Position numbers and translations under genes: made by a program | Assembly (NCBI GenBank): GCA_964529685.1 | Contig: CAZGZC010000004.1 | Location: 50,020 to 114,019, forward strand | Length of the DNA stretch: 64,000 nt | Direction of reading: 5' to 3' | Source of the DNA: JALQUO01 sp964529685 | Lineage (GTDB): Bacteria; Pseudomonadota; Alphaproteobacteria; Rickettsiales; Midichloriaceae | Notes under the pieces: generated by a model | Database searches by the model: none | Seen by the model: the letters and a program-made list of their open reading frames with translations, nothing else | Told to the model about the DNA's origin: nothing | Shown: positions 1 to 9,235 of the stretch, piece after piece | Numbering within the stretch: position 1 is the first letter of the stretch | How the letters are laid out: each line of letters begins with the position of its first letter

Positions 1-243
1 TAATATGTAACCTGGACAAACTTTTCTTTCAACATCAACCTTTTTACCTCTCTTCATTTCGGTTACCTTCTCAAAAGGAACGATGACATCTGATATTAAT
101 GTACTAATCCCCTTCTTTTCAGCATCTTCACTAATAGTCTTGGAAATTTTTCTTTCTTGTCCAATCACTGTATTGATAACATACCACTTATGGTTGTCTT
201 CAATTTTCTCTTCTACTGTTTCTTTTTCTATTATATTTTCCAT
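1..243 (-). CDS. nusG: Transcription termination/antitermination factor NusG, N-terminal part (cut by window edge)
   Basis: The reverse strand from 243 reads a NusG N-terminal domain. A short acidic tail is followed by HKWYVINTVIGQE, and later segments resemble the NGN fold around the VPFEK and R(G)KK motifs. NusG binds RNA polymerase and links it to Rho or to ribosomal protein S10. The gene starts one base after the stop of secE, the classic secE-nusG order. The C-terminal KOW domain lies outside the window. Identification rests on both sequence and position. Confidence 0.93.
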   Translation of the reverse strand, partial: MENIIEKETVEEKIEDNHKWYVINTVIGQERKISKTISEDAEKKGISTLISDVIVPFEKVTEMKRGKKVDVERKVCPGYIL

Positions 244-244
244 C

Positions 245-439
245 TTAAAGCTTAATTAAAAGTTGTACAAAATTGTATAGTAAATAGTCCGCAGCAAAAA
301 ATATTGATCCTGCAACAAGTACAGCAATAGTGACTATAATTATGGAAATGGTCATATCTTTCTTATTTGGCCAAGTAACATGAGATAACTCTTTTTTTAT
401 ATCATGTAATAAATTTCTTAGGACTTGGATTTTTTCCAT
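245..439 (-). CDS. secE: Preprotein translocase subunit SecE
   Basis: This 64-residue protein is the short single-helix form of SecE, the essential clamp subunit of the SecYEG channel in the inner membrane. Residues 1-25 form the amphipathic region, with the typical ELSHVTWP motif (V-x-WP). A single membrane segment spans roughly residues 29-58. It is followed after one base by nusG, as in most bacteria. A small inverted repeat (CTCTAT-TAT-ATAGAG, 456-470) lies in the 50-base gap before it and could be a weak terminator or processing site. Confidence 0.95.
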   Translation of the reverse strand: MEKIQVLRNLLHDIKKELSHVTWPNKKDMTISIIIVTIAVLVAGSIFFAADYLLYNFVQLLIKL

Positions 440-489
440 TACAACTCTTTTAAGGCTCTATTATATAGAGAGTGATTCGATAAATCAAC

Positions 490-741
490 TTATCTTTTAT
501 CAGCAAGTTTTATCAGCAACTCTTCACCATAATTTAAATTTTCTGGTATTGGCTCATTATAAATTATGTTCACTATTGCTGAATAAAGATCTACATCATT
601 TTCAGATAAGAGTTTTTCATATAATTCTATTTCTTCATCTGTCAGTTTATCGAGATTTTGCTCTACAAATTTACCCAAAATTATATCTATCTCTTTACAG
701 CCTCTGTGAGTGCTCATGTAAAGTAATTTTTTCTTATTCAT
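490..741 (-). CDS. sdhE: Succinate dehydrogenase assembly factor 2 family protein (SdhE)
   Basis: This 83-residue SdhE/Sdh5/YgfY-family protein promotes covalent attachment of FAD to SdhA in the TCA cycle and respiratory chain. The conserved RG-x-x-E motif is present (HRGCKEIDIILGKF, residues 12-25), followed by the helical core with the usual acidic LTDEEIELYEKLL stretch. Its start overlaps the 3' end of the cytochrome c gene by 8 bases, so the two are probably translated from one message. The length matches the family. Confidence 0.85.
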   Translation of the reverse strand: MNKKKLLYMSTHRGCKEIDIILGKFVEQNLDKLTDEEIELYEKLLSENDVDLYSAIVNIIYNEPIPENLNYGEELLIKLADKR

Positions 742-1261
742 CTCTTAATGTTTTGAGGTAAGCTACAATATCAGCTCTTTCTTTGTCGTCTTTAATTCCT
801 GCAAATGACATTTTTGTTCCAACTATATATTGTTTGGGTGAATAGAGATATCTATAGAGTTGTTCATCATCCCAAAGTATTCCTGTTGCTTTCCTCATAA
901 GCATTGCTTCTGAGTAACTAAAATCGTCTTTATGAGCTGCATGATTATCATATGTATTCCATAAATTTGGCCCTACTTTATTTGGTCCGCCTTTATCTCC
1001 CTTATGGCATAAGGTACAAACTTTCTTGAAGAGAGCTTCTCCAAGAGCTGCATCGGCAGTAGCCATTATTTCATGCATATCTAATATTTCTGGCAGACCA
1101 GAGGCTTCTATAACTCTATTTGAGTCCTGTACTTTGATTGCAAAGCCTTGCTTTGAAACATAGTGTTGTGGTCCATAAATTAATCTTCCAATGTTATCGC
1201 TAAAGATAAAAATAAAGATCGCAGTAGCAAAAGCAATAACCAACTTTTCTAGTTCTGACAT
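734..1261 (-). CDS. cycM: Membrane-anchored c-type cytochrome (CycM/cytochrome c552 type)
   Basis: This is a 175-residue class I cytochrome c. An uncleaved N-terminal membrane anchor spans about residues 6-28. A heme attachment motif CTLCH lies near residue 82, and a likely axial methionine sits in GTKMSFAGI. The C-terminal helix ends in ADIVAYLKTL, typical of the family. In alphaproteobacteria CycM carries electrons from the bc1 complex to the aa3 oxidase. It overlaps sdhE by 8 bases, forming a small respiratory unit with it. Confidence 0.88.
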   Translation of the reverse strand: MSELEKLVIAFATAIFIFIFSDNIGRLIYGPQHYVSKQGFAIKVQDSNRVIEASGLPEILDMHEIMATADAALGEALFKKVCTLCHKGDKGGPNKVGPNLWNTYDNHAAHKDDFSYSEAMLMRKATGILWDDEQLYRYLYSPKQYIVGTKMSFAGIKDDKERADIVAYLKTLRDE

Positions 1262-1483
1262 ATTTTTAGTAGATTATATGTTTTATTTTACAATATTTTT
1301 ATTTCTATGACTAGACACAAGAGGAAAGCTGACATAACAAAATCAATCTTTCGTTTCAATGTTATCAAATCTAAGTATTATTATCCATTCTCTGCTTTTC
1401 ATGTTACCAATCCCTAGTTGTTAGATTTTACATAATCTTAGTCTTTTGAAATTGTAATAATTGTCAAGCTGTAGTTGATCTAC

Positions 1484-1570
1484 TTCTTTTAGCTTAAAGA
1501 GAGTTTCCATAGCAGTTCTAGGCCTCATGTTATCTATACTTAGTTGTACAATAGTCTCATTTTTTATTGT
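1484..1570 (-). repeat. Degenerate direct copy of the mutS 3' end
   Basis: Bases 1484-1523 are identical to 1691-1730, the last part of mutS. Similarity continues with scattered mismatches to about 1570 (matching mutS to about 1778). The copy lies downstream of mutS in the same orientation and has no usable reading frame. It accounts for part of the 420-base gap between mutS and the cytochrome gene. I see no gene in the rest of that gap (1262-1483 and 1571-1681). Confidence 0.85.
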
Positions 1571-1681
1571 TAATGCTCACATGATAGATAGACTATGATT
1601 GATGAAAAACAACGGTAAATAGCATAGCTTTTATTTTTGATAGTTATTTTTGTATAATCTGCAAATAATGAATCATTAATC

Positions 1682-4231
1682 TTAAAGCATTTCTTTTAGC
1701 TTAAAGAGAGTTTCCATAGCAGTTCTAGGCGTCATGCTATCTACTTGTAGATGTAAGATCATCTTATATAATGTATCTAGTTTTGTATCAGGTTTTGATT
1801 CAATTTTAACTCTTTCTAATTCATTCAGCACTTCATATGCGCGACTGAGGATCTCTTGAGGCATGCCAGCTAGCTCAGCTACATGGATGCCATACGATTT
1901 ATCTGCGCGACCCACTATAACTTCGTGAGCAAAAGTTATCTCATCTTTCCATTCAATGACCTTCATTGTGTGACATGAAAGGTTCTGTAGCTTCTCCTCA
2001 AGCTTACACATTTCGTGATAATGGGTTGCAAAGAGCATTCTACTACCAATTAAATGATGTATATACTCAACTAACGCTTTAGCAATTGCTAGTCCATCAT
2101 AAGTTGAAGTACCTCGACCAACTTCATCCATTATTATGAGAGATCTATTTGTTGCAGAGCGAGTTATATAGGCTGTCTCAAGCATTTCAACCATAAAAGT
2201 TGACTGACCACTACTAATGTTATCTGAGGCACCAATTCTACTAAAGAGCTTATCTACAACTCCAATTTCTGCCTTTGTAGCTGGCACAAAACTACCAATC
2301 TGAGCTAATATACAAATTATTGCATTTTGCCTTAAAAAAGTACTTTTTCCTGCCATATTAGGTCCAGTTATTAGCCATATAAGATCCTTATCATTTAAGT
2401 TACAATTGTTTGGAACAAATTTATTTTTAAGATAGTCTTGAACCATAGGATGATATCCATCAACTATGTTAAAGGTAAAACTATCGTTAACTGTAGGACG
2501 AACATATCCACTAGAGATTGCTAGCTCAGCTAGCCCTGCAAAGATATCTATCGAAGCTACTCCATTTGATATTGCTGATATAAGTTCTGAGTTATCTGAC
2601 AAAGTTTTGTAGAGATTATCTAATATACCTTGTTCAATCCTAGATATTTTTGTTCCACACATAACTATATCTGTTTCAAGTAACTTTAGTTCGTCGGTTG
2701 TATATCTTACAGCTGATCCAAGAGTTTGTTTATGTCGAAAAATATCATCTTTTATCTTACTGGCATTAGTTGAAGAAACCTCTATAAAGTAGCCAAGAAC
2801 ATTATTTTTATTTATCCTGAGAGTGGATATACCAGTCATAGTTCTATACTTATCTCTCAATTGATCAATTCTATCTTGGGTGTTATTTTTTATGTCATAT
2901 AGCCTATCAAGAGCCGGATCAAACTCATTTCTGATAATGCTTTTATCTTCACTAATTTCATTTATATCACTTATGAGTGTATTCTGTAGCATAGTAAAAA
3001 ATTTGTCAAATGGCGGTATTTCCATAATGAATGACTGGATAGCTGTTGTCATACCTCTACCATGTATTATGTCAGCAATCTTTAACATTATCTCTAGACC
3101 ATCTCTAATATAAAATAGATCTTTTATAGCTGTACGGCCAGCACTTATTCTACTTATCGCTCTCTCTATATCAGGAAAAGATGTTAACAACCCTCTAATC
3201 TTTTGCTTCACATCATTAAAAGATATAAATTCCTCAACATTATCTAATCGAGAGTTTATAGCTTTAGGATTTGTTAGTGGCGATGATAAATAGGTAGATA
3301 ATAGCCTCCCTCCTGCTCCAGTAAGTGTTTTATCAATGACTGATAGCAGACTACGCGAATCATCTCTTATGCCTCGAGTTATCTCTAAATTGTATCTTGT
3401 AGCTCGGTCTATCTTCATAAAGTTACTATTACTCACTCTAGTTAAATTATTTAACTTAGGCATTGAAGCCTTTTGAGTGAACCTTAGGTACTCTATAAGG
3501 ACGCCAGCAGCTATTATTTCATCTTGAGAGAAATCACCAATGCTACTGATAAAGCTGATCTTGTAAAACTCTAAGAGGCTTTTATGACAGCGGTTATAAT
3601 CAAAGAGACTATCTGGACGTCTAGTGACTGCAAATTTCTCAAGATTAGTCGCTATGAATGAATCGTAAGCTAATAAGTCAGGAAGAATCACTTCTCTTGG
3701 CATAATTCTCTCTATCTCTGTTGGTAATGCATCTATATGAATAGTTTCAACTGAAAAAGATCCAACCGATATATCTGTCACTGCAATTGCTAGTTTCTCT
3801 CCTTTCTTTGTTATTACTACTAAATTATTTGATTCTTTTGATTCAAGTAAAATTTCCTCCATAATAGTGCCAGATGTTATAATTCTTACAACTTCACGTT
3901 GTACAACAGCTTTATATCCTCTCTTTTTAGCTTCTTCTGGCGATTCTATCTGTTCACATATTGCTACTGAATGACCTCGCTTAAGCAGCTTGTGAATATA
4001 AAACTCGCTTGCATGGAATGGAACCCCGCACATTGGAATATCTTGTGATAGGTATTTTCCTCTCTTTGTGAGAGTAATATCTAGCTCCCGTGAGGACAGT
4101 ATTGCATCATCAAAGAATAGCTCATAAAAATCCCCCATTCTGTAAAAAAGAAGATACTCTTGATGCTGAGCCTTTATGTGCAAGTACTGCTGCATCATTG
4201 GTGTCAAACCTTGATTATGATCTGAAATCAT
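1682..4231 (-). CDS. mutS: DNA mismatch repair protein MutS
   Basis: This full-length 849-residue MutS recognises mismatches and recruits MutL. The N-terminal mismatch-binding domain has the F-x-E motif (GDFYELFFDD, about residues 32-41). The clamp and lever region is followed by the C-terminal ABC-type ATPase. Walker A is GPNMAGKST, then come the signature-like SSGQSTFMVEM segment, Walker B LIIMDEVGRGTS and the H-loop LFATHYHE. The C-terminal tail is shorter than in E. coli. It is divergent from nuoI across 46 bases. Its last 40 bases are repeated downstream. Confidence 0.97.
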   Translation of the reverse strand: MISDHNQGLTPMMQQYLHIKAQHQEYLLFYRMGDFYELFFDDAILSSRELDITLTKRGKYLSQDIPMCGVPFHASEFYIHKLLKRGHSVAICEQIESPEEAKKRGYKAVVQREVVRIITSGTIMEEILLESKESNNLVVITKKGEKLAIAVTDISVGSFSVETIHIDALPTEIERIMPREVILPDLLAYDSFIATNLEKFAVTRRPDSLFDYNRCHKSLLEFYKISFISSIGDFSQDEIIAAGVLIEYLRFTQKASMPKLNNLTRVSNSNFMKIDRATRYNLEITRGIRDDSRSLLSVIDKTLTGAGGRLLSTYLSSPLTNPKAINSRLDNVEEFISFNDVKQKIRGLLTSFPDIERAISRISAGRTAIKDLFYIRDGLEIMLKIADIIHGRGMTTAIQSFIMEIPPFDKFFTMLQNTLISDINEISEDKSIIRNEFDPALDRLYDIKNNTQDRIDQLRDKYRTMTGISTLRINKNNVLGYFIEVSSTNASKIKDDIFRHKQTLGSAVRYTTDELKLLETDIVMCGTKISRIEQGILDNLYKTLSDNSELISAISNGVASIDIFAGLAELAISSGYVRPTVNDSFTFNIVDGYHPMVQDYLKNKFVPNNCNLNDKDLIWLITGPNMAGKSTFLRQNAIICILAQIGSFVPATKAEIGVVDKLFSRIGASDNISSGQSTFMVEMLETAYITRSATNRSLIIMDEVGRGTSTYDGLAIAKALVEYIHHLIGSRMLFATHYHEMCKLEEKLQNLSCHTMKVIEWKDEITFAHEVIVGRADKSYGIHVAELAGMPQEILSRAYEVLNELERVKIESKPDTKLDTLYKMILHLQVDSMTPRTAMETLFKLKEML

Positions 4232-4277
4232 TGTTTACAAAGATTAATTTTGTTATAATTAAAAGAAAATTTCATAT

Positions 4278-4754
4278 ATGCCTGCATCTTGCAAGAAAAA
4301 AGTTTCATACATTTTTTTCTACTTCTTTATGGTGGATTTTTTGATTGGGTTATATAAAGTCTTTTGTTACATGTTAAAGCCAAAAGTAACATTAAATTAT
4401 CCATATGAAAAGGGTGCTGTCAGTAAAAAGTTCCGCGGCCAGCATGCTTTACGGCTATATCCTAGTGGAGAGGAAAGATGTATAGCTTGTAAGTTGTGTG
4501 AATCAATTTGCCCAGCGCAAGCAATTACTATTAATGCAGAGGCAAGGCAAGATGGCAGCCGCAGAACAACGCGTTATGATATAGACATGACCAAATGTAT
4601 ATATTGTGGGCTGTGTCAAGAAGCTTGTCCAGTAGATGCTATAGTTGAAACTCACATTTTTGAATATGCGACTGAGACACATGAAGCACTCTACTTTTCA
4701 AAAGCTAAACTCTTAGAAAATGGAAAGAGATTTGAAAATACTATGTTTTATTAA
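4278..4754 (+). CDS. nuoI: NADH-quinone oxidoreductase subunit I
   Basis: This complex I subunit carries two 4Fe-4S clusters that pass electrons toward quinone. Two ferredoxin motifs are seen, CIACKLCESICP and CIYCGLCQEACP, separated by the conserved GSRRTTRYDIDM segment. The family's KPKVTLNYPYEKG motif is at the N-terminus. The start could be 4278 or the in-frame ATG at 4329, which gives a length nearer the family norm. The C-terminus ends at ENTMFY, about a dozen residues shorter than in rickettsial relatives. A degenerate copy of this 3' end lies at 5550-5613. Confidence 0.95.
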   Translation: MPASCKKKVSYIFFYFFMVDFLIGLYKVFCYMLKPKVTLNYPYEKGAVSKKFRGQHALRLYPSGEERCIACKLCESICPAQAITINAEARQDGSRRTTRYDIDMTKCIYCGLCQEACPVDAIVETHIFEYATETHEALYFSKAKLLENGKRFENTMFY

Positions 4755-5464
4755 CACATTTGAAGTTCTCCTTCAGCCCTCTGAGAGGCAATATGGTATT
4801 TTATACCATCAATAAAATCAGCATGTTGTGATGCAAGAAATTCTTTGTTATCCATTATTGCAATTTCCTGAGTACACCAGCGTTGGACTACGATAATCCA
4901 CTTTTTTGTTTCATTAATATCCATCCCAACCTGAGCTCCACTGTTAGGATCAAAACAGGTAAAAGTGCCATTAGCATCTTTATAAATGAGCGTTGAGTGC
5001 CCACCTGTTATTATTCCAAATTTTCTTTCAACATGACAACACTTATAATAATCTCCAGGTTTCATCTCTTGCAGCATTTTTTCTATAACTGGTCCTGATA
5101 TTTGCTGTCTAGCATCAGTTGCAAGTTTTTGATCTTTCCAGTCTAAAGGAGAATATGGATAATAATGAAAAACTATTGCCAGTATGAGTTGCCAAAACTT
5201 CTCCCAACGATCTGTTAATAACACGTGAGTTTTTGAGAATTTTATGAGTTTCTTCATTGTTTCATCATTTATATCTTTATAATTTTCAAAAATTTTAAGA
5301 TCAGACAGTAAATCTTGTTGTGTGATGTGATTACATATCACATCACATAGCCCATTATAATTCATACTAATTCTTCTTATAGCTTGAAGTTCTTCAGAGT
5401 TGCAAGTTAAGTCATTTCTTTGAAAAAATTCAATAAAATCCTTTTGATTAAATTCAATTTCCAT
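4751..5464 (-). CDS. Uncharacterised protein with a possible Cys-His-Asp (papain/YopT-like) active site
   Basis: This 237-residue soluble protein is not confidently assignable to a family. It contains NGLCDVICNHI (Cys40), GGHSTLIY (His156) and FTCFDPNSG (Asp172). The order Cys, His, then FDPN-like Asp resembles C58 (YopT/AvrPphB) and related papain-fold effector proteases, where a short Cys motif is followed by HA/HS and FFDPN. The rest is helical and charged. No signal peptide is seen. It converges on nuoI with a 4-base overlap and sits between nuoI and the degenerate copy of the nuoI end, which suggests insertion. The protease call is an inference. Confidence 0.5.
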   Translation of the reverse strand: MEIEFNQKDFIEFFQRNDLTCNSEELQAIRRISMNYNGLCDVICNHITQQDLLSDLKIFENYKDINDETMKKLIKFSKTHVLLTDRWEKFWQLILAIVFHYYPYSPLDWKDQKLATDARQQISGPVIEKMLQEMKPGDYYKCCHVERKFGIITGGHSTLIYKDANGTFTCFDPNSGAQVGMDINETKKWIIVVQRWCTQEIAIMDNKEFLASQHADFIDGIKYHIASQRAEGELQMC

Positions 5465-5549
5465 ATGTATATTTCATAATTGACTTGATACTTATAGACT
5501 TTAAATATTAAAGATATGTATTCCATAAAGAATTGGCAATGGAGATCAT

Positions 5550-5613
5550 CTCCTTCTCAAAAGCTAAACTATCAGAGAATGGAAAGATGGCTGAAAAATA
5601 CTATGTTTTATTA
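5550..5613 (+). repeat. Degenerate direct copy of the nuoI 3' end
   Basis: Bases 5550-5613 match 4691-4753 with a few substitutions and one extra base; both end in CTATGTTTTATTA. The copy is out of frame after the extra base, so it is a relic rather than a gene. It lies beyond the gene at 4751-5464. In the remaining 369-base gap before clpX (5465-5833) I see no other gene. Confidence 0.8.
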
Positions 5614-5833
5614 GAAATTGACTTAATTTTTACAACCATAAATAAATTATCGTTATTCTTTGATTGTATTTTTACTGATTTCTCAAGAAATTTTTCATTA
5701 AAAGTAATTTTTTTCGAAAAACCACTTGTTTTTGTCTAAAGAGTATGTGATAATAGCTCACGACAGTGTATCAGGTTCTTGCATATTTGTTCTATTTGTT
5801 TTTATCCTACTTCCAACAACCAGCACTGTCATC

Positions 5834-7153
5834 CTAACCTGCATTAAACCCTTCTTCTGGATTATCATCATTGTTTGTCTTGTTAAGAGATACTATATCT
5901 GCTTTTTCGATCAATTTACCTTCTTCATCATATGGATTCACTACAATAGATTTTTCTCCATTCACTTCTTTTGTTTCAACTGCGATTTTCTTAGTCTTAT
6001 CTGATTCATGAATTTCAAACATAGCATCAAGCAGGAGTCCTTCCATTATATGGCGTAAACCACGAGCACCAGTTTTTCTTTCCATAGCTTGCTTTGCGAT
6101 AAAGCTTAAAGCTTCATCTGAAATTGCAAGTTCTATACTATCCATTGCTAGTAGTTTCACGTATTGCTTATAGATAGCATTTTTAGGTTCAATCAAGATT
6201 TTTTTGAGTCCCTCTTCAGTCATATCATCCAACGTAGTTAGAACTGGGAATCGACCTAAGAACTCAGGAATTAAACCATATTTAGTAAGATCTTCAGTAC
6301 CAACTTTAGCTAATAACTCACCCGTACGAGTTTGCGAGCTATCAATGATATCAGCACCAAATCCAAAGTTTTTAGCTTCTGTGCGCATCTTAATTATTGT
6401 ATCTAATCCATCAAATGCACCACCGGCTATAAAAAGAATATTAGTTGTGTCAAGCTTTATACACTCTTGATTAGGTGTTTTACGACCGCTGTTTTGTGGG
6501 ACGTTAGCTATTGTACCTTCAATTAGCTTCAGAAGATTTTGTTGAACACCTTCACCTGATATATCCCTACCAGATGAAGAATTAGACGACTTTTTAGCAA
6601 TCTTATCTATCTCATCTATGTAAATTATACCTGTTTGAGCACGCTTTACATCAAAATTTGATGCTTGCAGAAGCTTTAGAAGGACACTCTCAACATCATC
6701 ACCAACATAACCAGCTTCAGTTAAAGATGTTGCATCAGCTATAGCAAAAGGTACATTTAAGATCCTTGCGAGAGTTTGTGCAAGAAGAGTTTTCCCGCAA
6801 CCAGTCGATCCTATCATCATTATATTAGACTTAGCTATCTCCACATCGTTTGTAGCAGAGATAGTGCCTAAAATTCTCTTATAATGATTATATACTGCAA
6901 CAGATAAAACTTTCTTTGCATGCGACTGACCAATGACATATTCATCTAGTAAGGCATACATTACTTTTGGTTTTAGTATGGTTTTGAGCGATTGTCCTTT
7001 AATAGACTTATCTTCTTGAGCTATAATATCGTTACATAGTGAAATACACCCATTACAAATGAAAGCGTTGTTGCTAGCAATGATTTTTTTTACCTGATTC
7101 TTATTCTTGTTACAGAACGAGCAATGTACAGTTGTGTTAGGTCTTGATTTCAT
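5834..7153 (-). CDS. clpX: ATP-dependent Clp protease ATP-binding subunit ClpX
   Basis: This 439-residue AAA+ unfoldase feeds substrates to ClpP. The N-terminal zinc-binding domain has two Cys pairs (CSFCNK and CNGC). The AAA module shows Walker A GSTGCGKT and Walker B IIYIDEIDKI. The pore-loop GYVGDD and the ClpP-docking region are present, as is the sensor-2 KTGARGLR. It follows clpP by 7 bases in the same direction, so the pair is one operon. The C-terminal tail is slightly longer than usual and ends in an acidic, Asn-rich stretch. Confidence 0.97.
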   Translation of the reverse strand: MKSRPNTTVHCSFCNKNKNQVKKIIASNNAFICNGCISLCNDIIAQEDKSIKGQSLKTILKPKVMYALLDEYVIGQSHAKKVLSVAVYNHYKRILGTISATNDVEIAKSNIMMIGSTGCGKTLLAQTLARILNVPFAIADATSLTEAGYVGDDVESVLLKLLQASNFDVKRAQTGIIYIDEIDKIAKKSSNSSSGRDISGEGVQQNLLKLIEGTIANVPQNSGRKTPNQECIKLDTTNILFIAGGAFDGLDTIIKMRTEAKNFGFGADIIDSSQTRTGELLAKVGTEDLTKYGLIPEFLGRFPVLTTLDDMTEEGLKKILIEPKNAIYKQYVKLLAMDSIELAISDEALSFIAKQAMERKTGARGLRHIMEGLLLDAMFEIHESDKTKKIAVETKEVNGEKSIVVNPYDEEGKLIEKADIVSLNKTNNDDNPEEGFNAG

Positions 7154-7160
7154 ATAACTT

Positions 7161-7784
7161 TTATTTAATTTTTGCTTCTACAACATGATCTATTATCCCA
7201 AAGTTCTTAGCTTCCTCAGCTGACATAAAGTTATCTCTTTCAAGACTTTGTTTAATTATATCAATCTTCTGTCCTGTGTGATTTACATATAACTCTGACA
7301 TCTTTTGTTTAATTCTAAGGATTTCTTTTGCGTGAATTTCTATATCAGTTGCCTGCCCCTGATAGCCACCGAGCGGCTGGTGTATCATAATGCGAGAATG
7401 TTTTAATGAATATCGCATGCCTTTCTCTCCACCAGTCAGTAGAAGAGATCCCATAGAACAAGCTTGACCTACACAATAGGTAGCAACTTTAGGTTTAATA
7501 TACTGCATTGTATCATATATTGCCATTCCGGACGTAACTACACCTCCTGGAGAATTAATATACATATATATATCTTTAATTGGGCTTTCTGACTCAAGAA
7601 ATAGAAGTTGAGCTACTATGAGTGAAGACATATTATCTTCCACTTGACCAGTGACAAATATAATTCTTTCTTTTAATAATCTTGAATATATATCAAATGA
7701 TCTTTCCCCTTTCGGGGTTTGTTCAATAACTATAGGTACTAATGGCATTTGAAATTCAGTATGTTTATACTTAAAATGATACAT
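7161..7784 (-). CDS. clpP: ATP-dependent Clp protease proteolytic subunit ClpP
   Basis: This 207-residue serine protease forms the tetradecameric barrel used by ClpX. The catalytic triad is visible: Ser110 in GQACSMGSLL, His135 in MIHQPLGG and Asp184 in ERDNFMSAEEA. The INSPGG oxyanion motif is intact. It lies upstream of clpX and is divergent from lipB across only 44 bases, so the two promoters must overlap or be very short. No Shine-Dalgarno sequence is visible. Confidence 0.97.
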   Translation of the reverse strand: MYHFKYKHTEFQMPLVPIVIEQTPKGERSFDIYSRLLKERIIFVTGQVEDNMSSLIVAQLLFLESESPIKDIYMYINSPGGVVTSGMAIYDTMQYIKPKVATYCVGQACSMGSLLLTGGEKGMRYSLKHSRIMIHQPLGGYQGQATDIEIHAKEILRIKQKMSELYVNHTGQKIDIIKQSLERDNFMSAEEAKNFGIIDHVVEAKIK

Positions 7785-7828
7785 GTTACTTTTAAAAAAT
7801 ACAACATATTTTATTTATTTTTGAATAA

Positions 7829-8524
7829 ATGATAGAGTCTAGATCATTATCAATTATTATGGATAATCAACCAATAACTTACAAAGATGCTATATACAAA
7901 ATGCAATGTATAGTTGCAGAAATATCTGAAAATAAGCATAATAATACAGTTTGGTTGTTAGAGCACGCTCCTATTTATACGTCTGGATATACAACTTTTC
8001 ATAACTGGGTTGAAAAATATGGCTATAATATCAATGGCGTAGAGCTTGTTGAAAGTGAGCGAGGAGGACAAATTACTTTTCATGGTCCTGGGCAAAGAAT
8101 TTGTTATTTAATGGTTAATCTGAAAAGTATTTATGGATCACTTGATCTTAGCTCATTTTTAAGTGATATACATCAACTTATAATTGACGTACTTGTAGAC
8201 TTTAATATTGAAGGCATAAGAGATAAACAATATCCAGGCGTTTGGGTAAAAAGTGGTAAGATGCTGAAAAAGATCGCTGCAATAGGTATTAAAATAAAAA
8301 AAAGTGTAAGTTATCATGGGTTTGCACTAAATGTTAATACAGATATGAGATTTTTTAATTTTATTGAACCATGTGGGATCTCTGAGACTTCACGAGGCGT
8401 AACATCTATTTATGAAATCCTGAAGACAGATATTAAGATGGAAAATGTAGACAAAAAAATACAAGAAAAATTAAAAATACTTTCACAAAATTGGAATTTA
8501 AAAAAAAGTTTGATAAATTACTAA
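7829..8524 (+). CDS. lipB: Octanoyl-ACP:protein N-octanoyltransferase LipB
   Basis: LipB moves octanoyl groups from ACP to lipoyl domains of 2-oxoacid dehydrogenases in the first step of de novo lipoylation. This 231-residue protein contains the GGQITFHGPGQ motif, the catalytic Lys in KKIAAIGIK, and the catalytic Cys in EPCGI (near residue 181). Its length is normal for the family. The C-terminus is Lys-rich, as expected for an AT-rich genome. Confidence 0.95.
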   Translation: MIESRSLSIIMDNQPITYKDAIYKMQCIVAEISENKHNNTVWLLEHAPIYTSGYTTFHNWVEKYGYNINGVELVESERGGQITFHGPGQRICYLMVNLKSIYGSLDLSSFLSDIHQLIIDVLVDFNIEGIRDKQYPGVWVKSGKMLKKIAAIGIKIKKSVSYHGFALNVNTDMRFFNFIEPCGISETSRGVTSIYEILKTDIKMENVDKKIQEKLKILSQNWNLKKSLINY

Positions 8525-8555
8525 AATAATTAAGTTAAGCTAAATTTCGAAAAAA

Positions 8556-8987
8556 ATGTCAGATTACCAAATACAAAATGTGAGATACTCGCTAATTTCT
8601 AATCTATATGAAAAAAACTCTAGATTTATAGATAATCTTACAAATCAATCTAATGCTGTTGAAGATAAAGTATCAGTAGGGATTACAAAAGGAGATATAC
8701 ATGTAGAAGGAGTTGAGACACAGCTTTCTAACCAACCAGATATTTTATCTGAAGGAGATCAAATTGCTCATAACAGAACTTCAACAGGCTTTTTAAATCT
8801 TATTAAACAGAAGTTTTTCGCAATTAAGACAAGTGAGGAGGTTTCAATTAATAATCAGAATGCTAAGAGCAACCTTGTTGAGATGAGCGCTTCTATCACC
8901 GAAGCAGAAATTAGCCTACAACAGATTATTGCTGTAAGAGATAAATTGGTTCATGGTTATAAAGAAATATTAAACTCAGCATTCTAA
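8556..8987 (+). CDS. FliE-like flagellar hook-basal body protein (orphan)
   Basis: This 143-residue protein ends with a FliE-like segment, about residues 107-140: VEMSAS...AEISLQQIIAVRDKLVHGYKEI. It matches the family pattern of the C-terminal helices (V-x-M, A-E-x-SLQ, VR-x-KL-V-x-x-Y-x-EI). FliE forms the junction between the MS ring and the rod of the flagellum. The N-terminal 100 residues are longer and not recognisable. No other flagellar gene is adjacent. It follows lipB by 31 bases. It could be a repurposed or relic FliE. Confidence 0.6.
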   Translation: MSDYQIQNVRYSLISNLYEKNSRFIDNLTNQSNAVEDKVSVGITKGDIHVEGVETQLSNQPDILSEGDQIAHNRTSTGFLNLIKQKFFAIKTSEEVSINNQNAKSNLVEMSASITEAEISLQQIIAVRDKLVHGYKEILNSAF

Positions 8988-9149
8988 CATCGTGCCATTC
9001 TATATTAATAGAACTTATTAAATGAAAAGATAATGCATTTTCTCTTTTTCTTCATTTTTATAAAAATCTTCAGTTGATTTTTTCTGTCTTTTTGCGATTT
9101 TTTTATTTTGATAAAAAAGTCTTGATTTTTTCCCAATTTTATACAAGTC

Positions 9150-9178
9150 TTGTTGTGAAAAATATAAAATATTATTTT
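9150..9178 (+). promoter_or_regulatory. Possible promoter for the symporter pair
   Basis: TTGTTG (9150-9155) and TATTTT (9173-9178) are separated by 17 bases, in the AT-rich 248-base gap before the first symporter gene. The spacing is ideal but both boxes are imperfect and the region is very AT-rich, so the call is weak. Confidence 0.3.
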
Positions 9179-9235
9179 AAATGCTGTTTACCATTCTAAA
9201 ATAATGTTTTAAATAACAAATATAATTTTTTACTT

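Noticed and set aside
5533..5739. A 68-residue frame downstream of nuoI
   Set aside because: Its only recognisable part is the copied nuoI end with a one-base slip; the rest is AT-rich non-coding sequence.
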